Below, piece after piece: positions 43,683-53,069 of a stretch of DNA of 64,000 nt. Location of the stretch: NCBI RefSeq assembly GCF_002102155.1, contig NZ_LQOU01000020.1, forward strand, positions 62,001 through 126,000, in the 5' to 3' direction. The position numbers and the translations under genes are program-made. Each line of letters opens with the position of its first letter. Positions within the stretch are counted from its first letter, which is position 1. Below the pieces are notes generated by a model. The model was given only the letters and a program-made list of their open reading frames with translations. It searched no databases and had not been told where the DNA came from. The stretch comes from Mycobacterium europaeum. Lineage in GTDB: Bacteria > Actinomycetota > Actinomycetes > Mycobacteriales > Mycobacteriaceae.

Positions 43683-43924
43683 GCCCACAGAGTATTCGCG
43701 CTGTGGTTAACTGGTGTGCTCTTGCCGCTGTGGAAAACCTGCTCGAACGGGCGCGAACGCATGCAGACCCCTCGCGACGAAGTCGCAGTCATCACCGTGG
43801 CGGCCGATGACATCGGCCGCGTGATCGGGTACGCGCTTGCCTCCCAGCAACTTTCGCATCGCCCCCCCGTGGGCGGGAGTCGCCTGCCGGATCCCCTGCG
43901 GGCCCCGATTGAAAGGCAGACCGA

Positions 43925-44296
43925 ATGGCTGACCCTCGCACCGAAGGCCTGAACGTGTTCCGGGACATGCTGCCCGGCCTGGTCCCGGACGACGCCACCA
44001 CACTGCGCGACGGCGGCATCGCCGACGAACTCATCGACTTGGGCGTCGACCACGTCTTCGGGGCCCTGTGGGCCCGGCCCGGGCTCGATCGGCGCTCGCG
44101 CAGCCTGGCGACGATCGGCGCCCTGATCGCCCTGCGCGCCACCGACGAGTTGAAATCCCACTTCCGGATCGCGCTGCGCAACGGGCTGAGCATCACCGAG
44201 ATCGAAGAGGTGATCTACCACATGGCCGGCTACGCCGGCTATCCCGCCGCCAACGCGGCGCAGAAAGCCGCACGAGAAGCACTTGCCGATTCGTAA
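43925..44296 (+). CDS. Carboxymuconolactone decarboxylase family protein
   Basis: A 123-aa all-helical protein with the gamma-CMD pattern RSRSLATIGALIAL, ELKSHFRIALRNGLS, and EIEEVIYHMAGYAGYPAAN. It lacks the CxxC of AhpD-type peroxidases, so it is nearer true gamma-carboxymuconolactone decarboxylases or related tautomerase-like proteins. Its stop shares a base with the next start (TAATG). The 242 bp on its left (43683-43924) contains no gene I can support. Confidence 0.88.
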   Translation: MADPRTEGLNVFRDMLPGLVPDDATTLRDGGIADELIDLGVDHVFGALWARPGLDRRSRSLATIGALIALRATDELKSHFRIALRNGLSITEIEEVIYHMAGYAGYPAANAAQKAAREALADS

Positions 44297-44985
44297 TGCT
44301 GACCCTCCATCAAGCGTTGAACGAAACGCGCACGGGCGACCTCTGGCTGTTTCGCGGCCGCTCGCGGCCCGACCGCGCGATTCAGACGTTGACGAACGCA
44401 CCGGTGAATCACGTGGGCATGACGGTGGCCATCGACGACCTGCCGCCGCTGATCTGGCACGCCGAACTGGGCGACAAGCTCGTCGACATGTGGACCGGGA
44501 CCAACCACCGCGGCGTGCAGCTCAACGATCTGCACCAGGCCGTCCTGCAGTGGACGCAGCGCTACGACCAACGGTGTTGGCTACGTCAGCTGACGCCCAA
44601 TCCGACCCGCGAGCAGGAGAACAGGCTGCTGCGGGTGATCGCACGGATGGACGGCACCGCGTTTCCCACCACCGCTCGGTTGACGGGACGCTGGTTCCGC
44701 GGCCGGCTCCCGACCATCAATGACTGGGTGCGGGGAATTCCCGTGGTGGACAAGAAGGTTCGTGAACAGACCCGACGCCGGCGTGAGGAGCGCAAGATGA
44801 GCCTTTCGACGGCCTATTGCGCGGAGACGGTGGCCATCACCTATGAGGAGATGGGGTTGCTCGACACGGACAAGGACGCGTACTGGTTCGATCCGGGCAA
44901 GTTCTGGAGCGGTGACACGCTTCCGCTGGCCCAGGGGTATCAGCTGGGCCACGAAATCGCGGTCACGGTAAGCGAAGTCGGTTAG
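44296..44985 (+). CDS. Permuted NlpC/P60-like (YiiX/YaeF type) hydrolase
   Basis: A 229-aa protein. A histidine in APVNHVGMTVAID (about residue 37) comes before the likely nucleophilic cysteine in STAYCAETVAITYE (about residue 175), the order found in circularly permuted papain-like amidases such as YiiX. A region of basic residues (EQTRRRREERK) precedes the cysteine. No signal peptide. It is coupled to the CMD-family gene and overlaps the convergent monooxygenase gene by 4 bases. Confidence 0.68.
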   Translation: MLTLHQALNETRTGDLWLFRGRSRPDRAIQTLTNAPVNHVGMTVAIDDLPPLIWHAELGDKLVDMWTGTNHRGVQLNDLHQAVLQWTQRYDQRCWLRQLTPNPTREQENRLLRVIARMDGTAFPTTARLTGRWFRGRLPTINDWVRGIPVVDKKVREQTRRRREERKMSLSTAYCAETVAITYEEMGLLDTDKDAYWFDPGKFWSGDTLPLAQGYQLGHEIAVTVSEVG

Positions 44986-45305
44986 TCGACCGACATCTCC
45001 CCCATCTCCGACCAGCCGGACGCGTCGATCGTCTGGTTGATGATCTTGGGGGTCGACTTCAGGGCCTGCGGGAGTTCCCGCATTGCCCGCTTGAAGTGAT
45101 CGCTGTTGACGTGGGTGCCGCCCGCCTCCGCATCGCGGAACGCCTCCACCAAGACATACTCCGCCGGATTGTCGAGGCTGCGCGACCACTCGAACCACAG
45201 GTTGCCGTCCTCGGCGCGGGTGGCGGCCGTGAACGAGGCGACGAGTTCTGGCCAGCGCTCCGTCCACTCGGGCTTGGTCTCGAACTTGACGACGATGAAG
45301 ATCAT
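44982..45305 (-). CDS. Antibiotic biosynthesis monooxygenase (ABM) domain protein (Rv1117-like)
   Basis: A 107-aa ferredoxin-like ABM-domain protein: MIFIVVKFETKPEW, FTAATRAEDGNLWFEWSRS, EYVLVEAFRD and HVNSDHFKRAM. These small dimers include quinol monooxygenases. Length equals Rv1117. ATG at 45305. The upstream 316 bp carry two hairpins but no gene. Confidence 0.87.
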   Translation of the reverse strand: MIFIVVKFETKPEWTERWPELVASFTAATRAEDGNLWFEWSRSLDNPAEYVLVEAFRDAEAGGTHVNSDHFKRAMRELPQALKSTPKIINQTIDASGWSEMGEMSVD

Positions 45306-45404
45306 TGCCGGTTCGCTCCTGAAGGTTGGGCCCGCACCATCCCCGGCGAGCAGCGCCAGCATATCCGCCAACCCACCGACCCGGGACGCGGCCTGAGCTC
45401 CAGC

Positions 45405-45448
45405 AAAGTGTGCCCCGGATATCTTGTTCGACATCCGGGGCACACTTT
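45405..45448. terminator. 19-bp hairpin in the 45306-45621 gap
   Basis: Arms beginning AAAGTGTGCCCCGG (45405-45423) and ending CCGGGGCACACTTT (45430-45448) are complementary over 19 bases with one mismatch and a 6-base loop. It lies between two minus-strand genes and could end the upstream transcript or be a dispersed palindromic element. Confidence 0.5.
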
Positions 45449-45552
45449 CGCCTCGCTTCCGCGCGGATCGGAACCCGCTCACTCAGGGCGCGAAGTGGCC
45501 TACCTCACAAACCCCGCGCGGACCGTGCTATTTCACCTGGTGGCAGACACCG

Positions 45553-45586
45553 CGCTATTCGCGTGTCCTATACGCGTCAAATAGCG
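45553..45586 (-). terminator. Hairpin just after the NlpC/P60 gene
   Basis: CGCTATTCGCGT and ACGCGTCAAATAGCG form a stem with outer arms of 7 bases (45553-45559, 45580-45586) and an inner GCGT/ACGC pair. It lies 36 bases beyond the stop of the minus-strand NlpC/P60 gene, a usual terminator position. Confidence 0.45.
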
Positions 45587-45621
45587 GCGCAATAGATTGA
45601 GGCCTCCGCGAATTCTTTTTG

Positions 45622-46249
45622 TTAGGGATTCGCAATTCCAGGATCGCCGGGCGGCGGCAATTCTGGCGCCGGCGGGGCCGGCGGCGCGGGCGGGGCGGGG
45701 GCCGTGGCGTCGACCAGCACGGGCTGCGCGTCCGGGGCCGGCGGCAGGGCGTCCGGGGCCGGCGGCGGCGCGTCCGGCGGTGGGGGCGGCGCGTCCGGCG
45801 GCGGGGGAAGCGCACCCTCGCCATCCGGTGGCATCGGCAGGAACATGTGGTGCGTGAAGCCGGCCTGGTAGGCGCCCGCGCCGCCGACGTGCACACCACC
45901 GCGCTCACCACTGGACACCGGCGTCCCGTCGGGCAGCGTCGCGGCGGTGTGGCCGCCGTTCCACCCGATCACGAGCGCATTGGGGGCGGTTCCGTATTGA
46001 AACCCGCGCGCCAACAAGGCCGCCTCTTCATTTCCGGTGTTGAACCGGTTGCCGAAAACCGGCCTGTCGGACGCCGCATTGGCAACCCACGAAACGAGGC
46101 CCGAACAATCCGTCCCGGCGGGAGAATCTCCACCCGGAATATAGGGCGTCCCGGAGACCTGATTGATCAATGAGATCAATGTTGTAAGAACTACCATGGG
46201 CGGCGACGCTAGCAATAGCGGTTATTGTCCGCAAAAATTTGTGGCGCAC
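45622..46249 (-). pseudogene. Secreted NlpC/P60-type protein with apparent frameshift in the signal peptide
   Basis: The downstream frame encodes an NlpC/P60-like domain with nucleophile Cys in GTDCSGLVSWVAN, His in WNGGHTAATL, and a proline-alanine-rich tail. Its only ATG (46197) has no ribosome site. In the adjacent frame, a GTG at 46249 opens MRHKFLRTITAIASVAA, a typical signal-peptide start, which would join MVVLTTLISLINQ if one base were removed from the GGG run at 46198-46200. The gene is therefore either broken by a one-base insertion or affected by a sequencing error. If intact it would cleave or bind peptidoglycan outside the cell. Confidence 0.65.
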
Positions 46250-46525
46250 GTCATTCGCAAGCCGGATAATGGCCTTCGCCGCATTCTCAGCAAATGCACC
46301 GGAGCGATAGCTCCGGCCACCAGCAAACGTCTAGCCGGCTCAGTTGCAGTCGAGGCCGCGCTCGGTTTCCGCTGTTTCCCGGTCGATGCTGCGGCCACGA
46401 CTCACTTGGGCGCCGCCACGGCCCGCCGCGCGAGTGCCCACCTGCGCTTCAGCGCCAGGGGCGTAACCCGGCAGAGGTTGTCTTGCCCCTACGCCACGGT
46501 GTTACCGGGATCCGTTGCCAGAACG
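46250..46525. other. Non-coding gap with short hairpins upstream of the NlpC/P60 gene
   Basis: No gene is supported here. A compact hairpin CCGGAGC-GATA-GCTCCGG lies at 46299-46316, and AGGGGC/GCCCCT arms near 46460-46495 can pair. The region is the 5' leader side of the NlpC/P60 gene. I looked for a ydaO-type c-di-AMP riboswitch, often found before such genes, and did not find its conserved blocks. Confidence 0.4.
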
Positions 46526-46924
46526 TCACATTCCGAACTTGGCGCGGGCCTCCGCGGTGACGGGTGTGAACAGGTTGACGAGGTTGCCATCCGGATCCCG
46601 CAGCAGCAGCGCGCGATTGCCCCACGGCATGGTGGTCGGCGTTGTCACGACCTCCGGCACGCGCTCGTGCAACCGCTCGTATTGCGCGTCGACGTCGTCG
46701 ACCAAGAACTCCACGATCACGCTGCGATTGGCAGCGGGTTCGGCGGATCCGGCCGCGAACAGGGGCACCGTCTTGTCGCTGCCGATCGCCAGCGTGCCCA
46801 CCGGCGTCGGAATCTCGGCGAAAAGTTCGTTGCCCCATACCGCGGGAACCTCGGTGACCGTCTCATAGAAATCGACGAGCCGGTTGACGTCGGCGGTGAT
46901 GATGCGGGTGGAAACGAAGTTCAT
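46526..46924 (-). CDS. VOC/glyoxalase superfamily protein (Rv1114-like)
   Basis: A 132-aa vicinal-oxygen-chelate protein: RIITADVNRLVDFYETVTEVPAV at the start and LLLRDPDGNLVNLF near residue 105. AGGAGGG supports the ATG at 46924. Two beta-alpha-beta-beta-beta halves as in the family. Substrate unknown. Confidence 0.87.
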   Translation of the reverse strand: MNFVSTRIITADVNRLVDFYETVTEVPAVWGNELFAEIPTPVGTLAIGSDKTVPLFAAGSAEPAANRSVIVEFLVDDVDAQYERLHERVPEVVTTPTTMPWGNRALLLRDPDGNLVNLFTPVTAEARAKFGM

Positions 46925-47014
46925 GGCGCCCTCCTGACTACCGTGGCGTGCACGCTCGTGCGACGAGGGCATGCTACGGAGCCCCTCCGACAAGAAGGTG
47001 CCAGTCGAGCCGGT

Positions 47015-47398
47015 CTAGACCGGAGTCCAGATCCCGTGGTTCCAGAATCCCCAGTTGCCGGGGCCGGTCGGGTTCCACATCAGCTGGGCCCCGGGGGCCC
47101 AGGCCGGTGGAGGCGGTGCCGGCGGCGCCCACGCCGGCGGGGGTCCCCACGGGCCCGCGCCCGCCGGGAAACTCTGCCCCGCGTGACCCTGCCAGTCGTG
47201 GCACTGATTCCAGTCCCAGTTGTAGACCGTGCCCCAGCTCGGGTCCCACGCACTGCCCGGACACCAATGGGAGGTGGGCGCCGGCACCGCGTGGGCGACT
47301 CCCCCCGTCAGCCCGAAGGCGGACAACGCCACTCCGCAACCCGCCAGGATCCCGGCGGACCGCCGTACCCACGGTTTCCTGTGTTCGACCGTCGCCAT
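47015..47398 (-). CDS. Small secreted Trp/Pro-rich protein
   Basis: A 127-aa exported protein: a basic start (EHRKPWVRR), hydrophobic core and a clear AHA cleavage site (GGVAHAVPAP) near residue 37. The mature region is rich in Trp, Pro and Gly (WCPGSAWDPSWG, WNWNQC-like, WNPTGPGNWGFWN). I do not recognise the family beyond mycobacterial small secreted proteins. It has two cysteines that may pair. Confidence 0.75.
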   Translation of the reverse strand: MATVEHRKPWVRRSAGILAGCGVALSAFGLTGGVAHAVPAPTSHWCPGSAWDPSWGTVYNWDWNQCHDWQGHAGQSFPAGAGPWGPPPAWAPPAPPPPAWAPGAQLMWNPTGPGNWGFWNHGIWTPV

Positions 47399-47430
47399 CT
47401 GTCCAGCATGGTCGAGTGATGATCCGTTCG

Positions 47431-48504
47431 CTAGACGTTGAACCGGAACTCGACCACGTCGCCGTCGGCCATGACGTAGTCCTTGCCCTCCATGCGGACC
47501 TTGCCCGCCGCCTTGGCCGCCGCCATCGAGCCGGCGGCGATCAGGTCGTCGAAGGACACGATCTCGGCCTTGATGAAGCCCTTCTCGAAATCGGTGTGGA
47601 TCACCCCGGCGGCCTTCGGCGCGGTATCGCCCTGGTGAATCACCCACGCGCGCGCCTCCTTTGGGCCCGCCGTGAGGAACGTCTGCAGCTTGAGGGTGTG
47701 GAAGCCGGCGCGGGCGAGCGCGTCGAGGCCGCGTTCGCTCTGGCCGATCGACTCCAGCAATTCGGCCGCCGACTCGTCGTCGAGCTCGTTCAGCTCGGCT
47801 TCGATGGCCGCGTCCAGGAACACCGCGTCGGCCGGCGCCACCAGCTGCCGCAGCTCCGCGACCCGCGCCGTGTCGGTCAGCACGGCCTCGTCGGCGTTGA
47901 AGACGTACAGAAAAGGCTTGGTGGTCAACAGGTTCAGCTCCCGCAGCAGCGACGCGTCCACCCCGGCACCGAACAGCGTCTTGCCGCCGTTCAAGGTCTC
48001 CTGGGCGGCGACGGCCGCGTCGTACACCGGCCTGCGCTCCTTGTTGGTGCGGGCCTCCTTCTCCAACCGCGGCAGGGCGCGCTCCAGCGTCTGCAGGTCG
48101 GCCAGGATCAGCTCGGTCTCGACGACCTCTATATCCGACCTGGGGTCCACCTCACCGGCCACGTGGGTCACGTCGTCGTCGGAGAACACCCGGACCACCT
48201 GACAGATGGCGTCGCATTCGCGGATGTGGGCCAGGAACTTGTTCCCCAGCCCCGCCCCCTCGGACGCGCCCTTGACCAGGCCCGCGATGTCGACGAACGT
48301 CACCGGCGCCGGGACGGTGCGCTCGGAGCCGAAAAGCTCGGCCAGCTTGTCCAGTCGAGGATCGGGCAGCGGGACGACGCCCTCGTTCGGTTCGATCGTC
48401 GCGAACGGATAGTTGGCCGCGACCACGTCGTTGTGGGTCAGCGCGTTGAACAGAGTCGACTTACCGACGTTGGGCAGACCCACGATTCCCAGGCTCAGGC
48501 TCAC
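47431..48504 (-). CDS. ychF: Redox-regulated ATPase YchF (Obg-related GTPase family)
   Basis: A 357-aa YchF/OLA1 protein. G1 motif GLPNVGKST (residues about 8-16), switch [13 protein letters not shown]3 [10 protein letters not shown] and the atypical G4 NADE (YVFNADEA), with a C-terminal TGS domain ([16 protein letters not shown]). YchF prefers ATP to GTP and associates with ribosomes. Length equals Rv1112. Confidence 0.96.
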   Translation of the reverse strand: MSLSLGIVGLPNVGKSTLFNALTHNDVVAANYPFATIEPNEGVVPLPDPRLDKLAELFGSERTVPAPVTFVDIAGLVKGASEGAGLGNKFLAHIRECDAICQVVRVFSDDDVTHVAGEVDPRSDIEVVETELILADLQTLERALPRLEKEARTNKERRPVYDAAVAAQETLNGGKTLFGAGVDASLLRELNLLTTKPFLYVFNADEAVLTDTARVAELRQLVAPADAVFLDAAIEAELNELDDESAAELLESIGQSERGLDALARAGFHTLKLQTFLTAGPKEARAWVIHQGDTAPKAAGVIHTDFEKGFIKAEIVSFDDLIAAGSMAAAKAAGKVRMEGKDYVMADGDVVEFRFNV

Positions 48505-48635
48505 AGGGACCCAAGTCTAGGGGTCGGCGCCGGCGCGGGCCGCCATGGACCGTTCCCCGCGCCGCTCACGGGTCCGGGGCATGGCACGCCCGGCATCCCT
48601 ATGAGGTATTTACGGGGCTTTCGGCCCATTGCCGG

Positions 48636-48641
48636 TACGGT
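48636..48641 (+). promoter_or_regulatory. Candidate -10 for a leaderless transcript
   Basis: TACGGT lies six bases before the GTG of the DUF6542 gene. With no ribosome site present, this spacing suits transcription starting at the GTG itself. No -35 is evident, as is common for mycobacterial promoters. Confidence 0.4.
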
Positions 48642-48647
48642 CTACAT

Positions 48648-49835
48648 GTGTCAGGACAGCGGCCGACGTCGACGGTGGAGCCATCCCACCGCTCGATCCA
48701 CCCGAATATCCCCGGTATCCCGTGGTATGCCGCCCTGCTCCTCGCCGTTACCGCCACCGCGATCGGTTACGGAATCGACTCCGGCCACAAGGAGCTGACC
48801 CATGTCTTCGCCGGCTTCTATATAGCCGGCTGCGTGGCGGCGGTGCTGGCGGTGCGCCAGGACGGGCTGTTCACCGCGATCATCCAGCCCCCGCTGATAC
48901 TTTTCTGCGCGGTGCCCGGCGCCTACTGGTTGTTCCACGACGCCAAAATCGGCCATCTCAAGGACCTGCTGATCAACTGCGGCTACCCGCTGATCGAACG
49001 CTTTCCGCTGATGCTGGGAACCGCCGGCATCGTGCTGCTGATCGGGCTGGTCAGGTGGTACTTCGGCCAGTCGCAGCGGGCGACCTCGGCGGCCGACGCC
49101 TCCGACGACGGGGAGTCCGCCGACATCGGGTCCGTCGTCGGCGGCTTCGTCGCCAAAGCGGTCGCCAAACTGCAGGCAATCGTGCGGGCGGAATCCGGTG
49201 ACGACGACGCCGACGAGGCGGCCCCGGCGAGGGCGCGCCGCGACCGCGGGACCGGTAGCGCATCCCGGGCCCGCCGGACGGCGCGCAGTGACCGGTCCGC
49301 CGCCCGTTCCGCCCGGGCCCGTTCCCGGCATACCCGGGAACCGCTGGACGCCGCGGCCGAACCGGGCGAGCGGCGCTCGAGCCGGAGAGGGTCGGCGACC
49401 GCCCGCGACTACGACGCCGCGGAACGGCGGTCGCGACGCCGCCCCAGGCCGGACGCCGATGCGGACCCGCGCGGCCAGTCGGCCCGGGACGGCCGGCGCG
49501 AGCCGCGCACCCGACGCAACCCCTACGAGCGGCCCTACGACGAGCCCTACGAGCGGCCCGCGCCGCGGAGCAGCCGTTTCGACGGGTACGACAGGTACGA
49601 ACCGCCCGGTGCGCCGGAGCACTTCGGTCGCTATGACAGCTATGAACCGACCTACGAGCCAAGGCGCCGCCGCCCCGCCACCAACGGCAACAATGGCACG
49701 CATCATCCGATCTCGCAGGTCCGCTATCGGGGGGCCGACGAGCCCGCCGAGCCGCGCCCGGAGCGCCGGAACCGTTCACGGACATCCGGCCGGCCGCAGC
49801 GGCCCCCGACGGAATCCTGGGAATACGACGCCTGA
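48648..49835 (+). CDS. DUF6542 domain membrane protein with long basic tail (Rv1111c-like)
   Basis: A 395-aa protein. Four hydrophobic helices occupy residues about 25-145 (PWYAALLLAVTATAIGYGI, FIAGCVAAV-type, LILFCAVPGAYWLF, GIVLLIGLVRWYF). The remaining 240 residues are charged and low-complexity, rich in Arg, Asp, Tyr and Pro, with repeats such as RPYDEPYERP. The GTG start is probably leaderless. Function unknown. Confidence 0.85.
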   Translation: MSGQRPTSTVEPSHRSIHPNIPGIPWYAALLLAVTATAIGYGIDSGHKELTHVFAGFYIAGCVAAVLAVRQDGLFTAIIQPPLILFCAVPGAYWLFHDAKIGHLKDLLINCGYPLIERFPLMLGTAGIVLLIGLVRWYFGQSQRATSAADASDDGESADIGSVVGGFVAKAVAKLQAIVRAESGDDDADEAAPARARRDRGTGSASRARRTARSDRSAARSARARSRHTREPLDAAAEPGERRSSRRGSATARDYDAAERRSRRRPRPDADADPRGQSARDGRREPRTRRNPYERPYDEPYERPAPRSSRFDGYDRYEPPGAPEHFGRYDSYEPTYEPRRRRPATNGNNGTHHPISQVRYRGADEPAEPRPERRNRSRTSGRPQRPPTESWEYDA

Positions 49836-49853
49836 GCTCCGCCCGGCCCGTCT

Positions 49854-50852
49854 TTACAGCAGTGACCGGATCTCGCGCGGCAGCGCGAACACCAGGGTTT
49901 CCTGGGCCGTGGTGACCGGCTGCACCACATCGAAGCCGTGATCGGCGAGCCGCTCGAGCACACCGCGCACCAAGACCTCGGGGACGGACGCGCCGGAAGT
50001 CACGCCCACGGTGGTCACCCCGTCCAACCAGGCGGGATCGATGTCGTCGGCCCAGTCCACCAGGTGGGCGGCCGCCGCGCCGCCGCCCAGGGCCACCTCG
50101 ACCAGCCGCACCGAGTTCGACGAGTTCTGCGAGCCGACGACGATCACCAGCTGGCACTCGGGGGCCATCGCCTTGACCGCGACCTGCCGGTTCTGGGTCG
50201 CATAACAGATGTCGTCGCTGGGCGGGTCCTGCAACTTCGGGAACCGTTGCCGCAGCCGCTCGACGATCTCCATGGTCTCGTCGACCGACAGCGTGGTCTG
50301 CGACAACCAGACCACCTTGTTCTCGTCCCGGACCGTCACGCTGTCGACGGCGGCCACCCCGTCCACCAGCTGCACGTGGTCGGGCGCCTCCCCGGAGGTC
50401 CCGATGACCTCTTCGTGGCCCTCGTGCCCGATCAGCAGGATGTCGTAGTCGTTGCGGGCGAATCGCCGGGCCTCGTTGTGCACCTTGGTCACCAGCGGGC
50501 AGGTGGCGTCGATGGTCTGCAGGTTGCGTTCGGCGGCCGCCGCGTACACCGTCGGCGCCACCCCGTGCGCGGAGAACACCACGATGGACCCCTCGGGCAC
50601 CTCGTCGGTCTCCTCGACGAACACGGCGCCGGCCTTTTCCAGCGTGTTCACCACGTGCCGGTTGTGCACGATCTCGTGCCGCACGTACACCGGCGCCCCG
50701 TGCTTCTCCAGCGCGCGTTCGACCGTCTCGACGGCCCTATCCACGCCCGCGCAATAGCCACGCGGCTCGGCCAGAAGCACTCGCTTGCGGGCTGGATCGC
50801 TGGCTACCGAGCTGGACGCGCCGGGAATTCCCATGTCGACAGTCGGCGGCAT
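49854..50852 (-). CDS. ispH: 4-hydroxy-3-methylbut-2-enyl diphosphate reductase
   Basis: A 332-aa IspH (LytB2, Rv1110) catalysing the last MEP-pathway step: HMBPP to IPP and DMAPP. The three [4Fe-4S] cysteines are in [16 protein letters not shown] and DDICYATQN; substrate residues in HEIVHN, SAHGVAP, GHEGHEE and SQNSSNS are present. The ATG at 50852 gives [11 protein letters not shown], the conserved N terminus; ATG 50879 adds nine residues. Confidence 0.96.
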   Translation of the reverse strand: MPPTVDMGIPGASSSVASDPARKRVLLAEPRGYCAGVDRAVETVERALEKHGAPVYVRHEIVHNRHVVNTLEKAGAVFVEETDEVPEGSIVVFSAHGVAPTVYAAAAERNLQTIDATCPLVTKVHNEARRFARNDYDILLIGHEGHEEVIGTSGEAPDHVQLVDGVAAVDSVTVRDENKVVWLSQTTLSVDETMEIVERLRQRFPKLQDPPSDDICYATQNRQVAVKAMAPECQLVIVVGSQNSSNSVRLVEVALGGGAAAAHLVDWADDIDPAWLDGVTTVGVTSGASVPEVLVRGVLERLADHGFDVVQPVTTAQETLVFALPREIRSLL

Positions 50853-50941
50853 GACACCCAGGGTACGTTCTGCCGGCACGGGCTTGCCAGCTCGCGCCGG
50901 TGGGCTTGGAGTTAGCCGTCGCTTAGGGCAATCTTGGACCC

Positions 50942-51523
50942 ATGGCTACTGCACCGTATGGAGTTCGGCTACTGGTCGGCGCGGCGACAGTCGCCGTCGA
51001 GGAGACCATGAAGCTGCCGAAGACCATCCTGATGTACCCCATGACATTAGCCAGTCAGGCGGCGCACATTGTGATGCGATTTCAGCAGAACCTCGCCGAG
51101 CTGGCGATCAAGGGTGACAGCACGCTCGAAAGCATCTTCCCGCCCAAGGACGAGCAGCCGGAGTGGGCGACCTTCGACGAGGACCTGCCCGACGCGGTCG
51201 AAACGGCCGGCGGCGCCGAGGCGGGCGAAGGCGATCGCCGAACCGAGGGCCGGTTCGCGTTGTACTCGCTCGCCGACGCCGCCTCCGATGCGGCCCCGTT
51301 GAAGCAGGGCAGGAAATCCGCGGACGCGCCGGCGGTTCCGCAACCGTCGGTGGTGAGCGAGCTGGACTACGCGACGCTGACACTGGCGCAGCTGCGGGCG
51401 CGCCTGCAGTCGCTGAGCGTCGACGAACTGGAAGCCCTGCTGGCCTACGAGCAGGCCACCAAGGCCCGCGCTCCGTTCCAGACCCTGCTGGCCAACAGGA
51501 TCACCCGCGCGAACGCGAAGTGA
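50942..51523 (+). CDS. Lipid-droplet-associated-type conserved protein (Rv1109c-like)
   Basis: A 193-aa protein. The N terminus is amphipathic and hydrophobic ([48 protein letters not shown]), followed by an acidic linker and a C-terminal helix with [24 protein letters not shown]. Mycobacterial homologues are annotated as lipid-droplet associated. It overlaps xseA by 4 bases (GTGA) and is divergent from ispH. Confidence 0.82.
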   Translation: MATAPYGVRLLVGAATVAVEETMKLPKTILMYPMTLASQAAHIVMRFQQNLAELAIKGDSTLESIFPPKDEQPEWATFDEDLPDAVETAGGAEAGEGDRRTEGRFALYSLADAASDAAPLKQGRKSADAPAVPQPSVVSELDYATLTLAQLRARLQSLSVDELEALLAYEQATKARAPFQTLLANRITRANAK

Positions 51524-52770
51524 CCCCAGCCGCACATTCCGAACCCAACTCCGCCGAGAACCCGTTTCCGGTGCGCGCGGTGGCCATTCGCGTCGCGGGC
51601 TGGATCGACAAACTCGGCACGGTGTGGGTCGAGGGACAACTGGCCCAGATCAGCGCGCGGCCCGACTCCAAGACGGTGTTCATGGTGTTGCGCGACCCCG
51701 CCGCCGACATGTCGCTGAGCGTGACCTGTTCGCGCGACCTGGTGGCCAACGCGCCGGTGAAGCTGGCCGAGGGCACCCAGGTGGTGGTCTGCGGCAAGCC
51801 GTCGTTCTACACCGGCCGGGGCACATTCTCGTTGCGGCTCAGCGAGATTCGTGCCGTCGGCGTGGGCGAGCTGCTGGCGCGCATCGACCGGCTGCGCCGG
51901 CTGCTGGACGCCGAAGGCCTCTTCGACCCCCGTCTCAAGCGGCCAATCCCCTTTCTGCCCAACATGATCGGGCTGATCACCGGGCGGGCCAGCGCCGCCG
52001 AACGCGACGTGACGACGGTGGCAACCGGACGCTGGCCCGGGGTGCGCTTCGCCGTCCGCAACACCGCGGTCCAGGGACCCAATGCGGTGGCCCAGATCGT
52101 CGACGCCCTCTACGAACTCGACCGCCACGTCGAGGTCGACGTCATCGTGGTGGCCCGCGGCGGCGGTAGCGTCGAGGACCTGCTGCCGTTCTCCGACGAG
52201 ACGCTGTGCCGCGCCATCGCGGCCTGCCGCACCCCGGTGATCAGCGCGGTCGGCCACGAACCCGACAACCCGCTGTGCGACCTGGTGGCCGATCTGCGCG
52301 CCGCCACCCCCACCGACGCGGCGAAGAAGGTGGTGCCCGACACCGCCGCCGAGCAGCGCCTGATCGACGACTTGCGCCGGCGAAGCGCGCAGGCCCTGCG
52401 CAACTGGGTGTCCCGCGAACAACGCGCGCTGGCCCAGGTCCGCAGCCGGCCGGTGCTCGCCGAGCCGTTGACGGCGCTGACGGCGCGCGCCGACGAGATC
52501 CACCGGGCCAGGTCGGCGATCCGCCGCGACATCACCCGCCGGGCCGCCGCCGAGACCGAGCGCGTCGGTCACCTGAGCGCACGCCTGGCGACGCTGGGCC
52601 CGGCAGCCACCCTGGCCCGCGGCTATGCGGTGGTGCAGGCGGTTCCGGACGCCGGGTCCCCGGTGGTGCTGCGATCGGTTGCCGACGCCCCGGCGGGCGC
52701 CCGGCTGCGGGTGCGGGTTGCCGACGGCGCCGTCGCCGCGGTGAGCGAGGGGCCGACCGATGGCGGATAA
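51520..52770 (+). CDS. xseA: Exodeoxyribonuclease VII large subunit
   Basis: A 416-aa XseA. N-terminal OB-fold ([29 protein letters not shown]), then the nuclease core with [34 protein letters not shown] and VGHEPD; C-terminal coiled region. With XseB it degrades single-stranded DNA. GTG start overlaps the previous stop; the next gene overlaps by 11 bases. Confidence 0.95.
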   Translation: MTPAAHSEPNSAENPFPVRAVAIRVAGWIDKLGTVWVEGQLAQISARPDSKTVFMVLRDPAADMSLSVTCSRDLVANAPVKLAEGTQVVVCGKPSFYTGRGTFSLRLSEIRAVGVGELLARIDRLRRLLDAEGLFDPRLKRPIPFLPNMIGLITGRASAAERDVTTVATGRWPGVRFAVRNTAVQGPNAVAQIVDALYELDRHVEVDVIVVARGGGSVEDLLPFSDETLCRAIAACRTPVISAVGHEPDNPLCDLVADLRAATPTDAAKKVVPDTAAEQRLIDDLRRRSAQALRNWVSREQRALAQVRSRPVLAEPLTALTARADEIHRARSAIRRDITRRAAAETERVGHLSARLATLGPAATLARGYAVVQAVPDAGSPVVLRSVADAPAGARLRVRVADGAVAAVSEGPTDGG

Positions 52771-52996
52771 AGAGGAGCAATCAATTACGCCCATTAGTAG
52801 CCTGGGGTACGAAGCGTGCCGCGACGAACTGATCGAAGTCGTCCGCCAGCTGGAGCAGGGCGGGCTAGATCTCGACGCATCGCTGAAGCTATGGGAAAGG
52901 GGCGAAGAACTCGCGAAACGCTGCGAGGAGCACTTAGCTGGCGCCCGCAAGCGGATCGAGGATGCGCTCGCGGCCGGCCAGCCGGACGACGCCTGA
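52760..52996 (+). CDS. xseB: Exodeoxyribonuclease VII small subunit
   Basis: A 78-aa Xse[37 protein letters not shown], the hallmark two-helix subunit that decorates the XseA stalk. It overlaps xseA by 11 bases, so stoichiometry is coupled by translation. Equals Rv1107c. Confidence 0.94.
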   Translation: MADKEEQSITPISSLGYEACRDELIEVVRQLEQGGLDLDASLKLWERGEELAKRCEEHLAGARKRIEDALAAGQPDDA

Positions 52997-53040
52997 TTTG
53001 GCCATTCGACGAAAGTTCTAGTCGTGACTTTTTTTCAAAT

Positions 53041-53062
53041 TGGAACACGTTTCAGTTATGCT
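53041..53062 (+). promoter_or_regulatory. KstR-type operator and -10 of the 3-beta-HSD gene
   Basis: TGGAACACGTTTCA (53041-53054) fits TnnAACnnGTTnnA fully. TATGCT (53057-53062) follows and is a good -10; seven bases later comes the ATG at 53070, giving a likely leaderless transcript. The operator lies just upstream of the -10, so binding would occlude the promoter. A T-rich run precedes it (53023-53035). Confidence 0.65.
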
Positions 53063-53069
53063 GCGGCCC

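Noticed and set aside
43716..43952. A 78-codon plus-strand frame before the CMD-family gene
   Set aside because: No ribosome site, overlaps the next start, and the sequence matches nothing I know; a real small gene cannot be excluded.
46250..46525. Possible ydaO-type c-di-AMP riboswitch before the NlpC/P60 gene
   Set aside because: The conserved blocks of that riboswitch could not be found; only generic hairpins are present.
53010..53035. AAAGT...ACTTT followed by a T-run after xseB as an intrinsic terminator
   Set aside because: The stem is only five A/T-rich pairs and the T-run also lies in the promoter region of the next gene; too weak to call.
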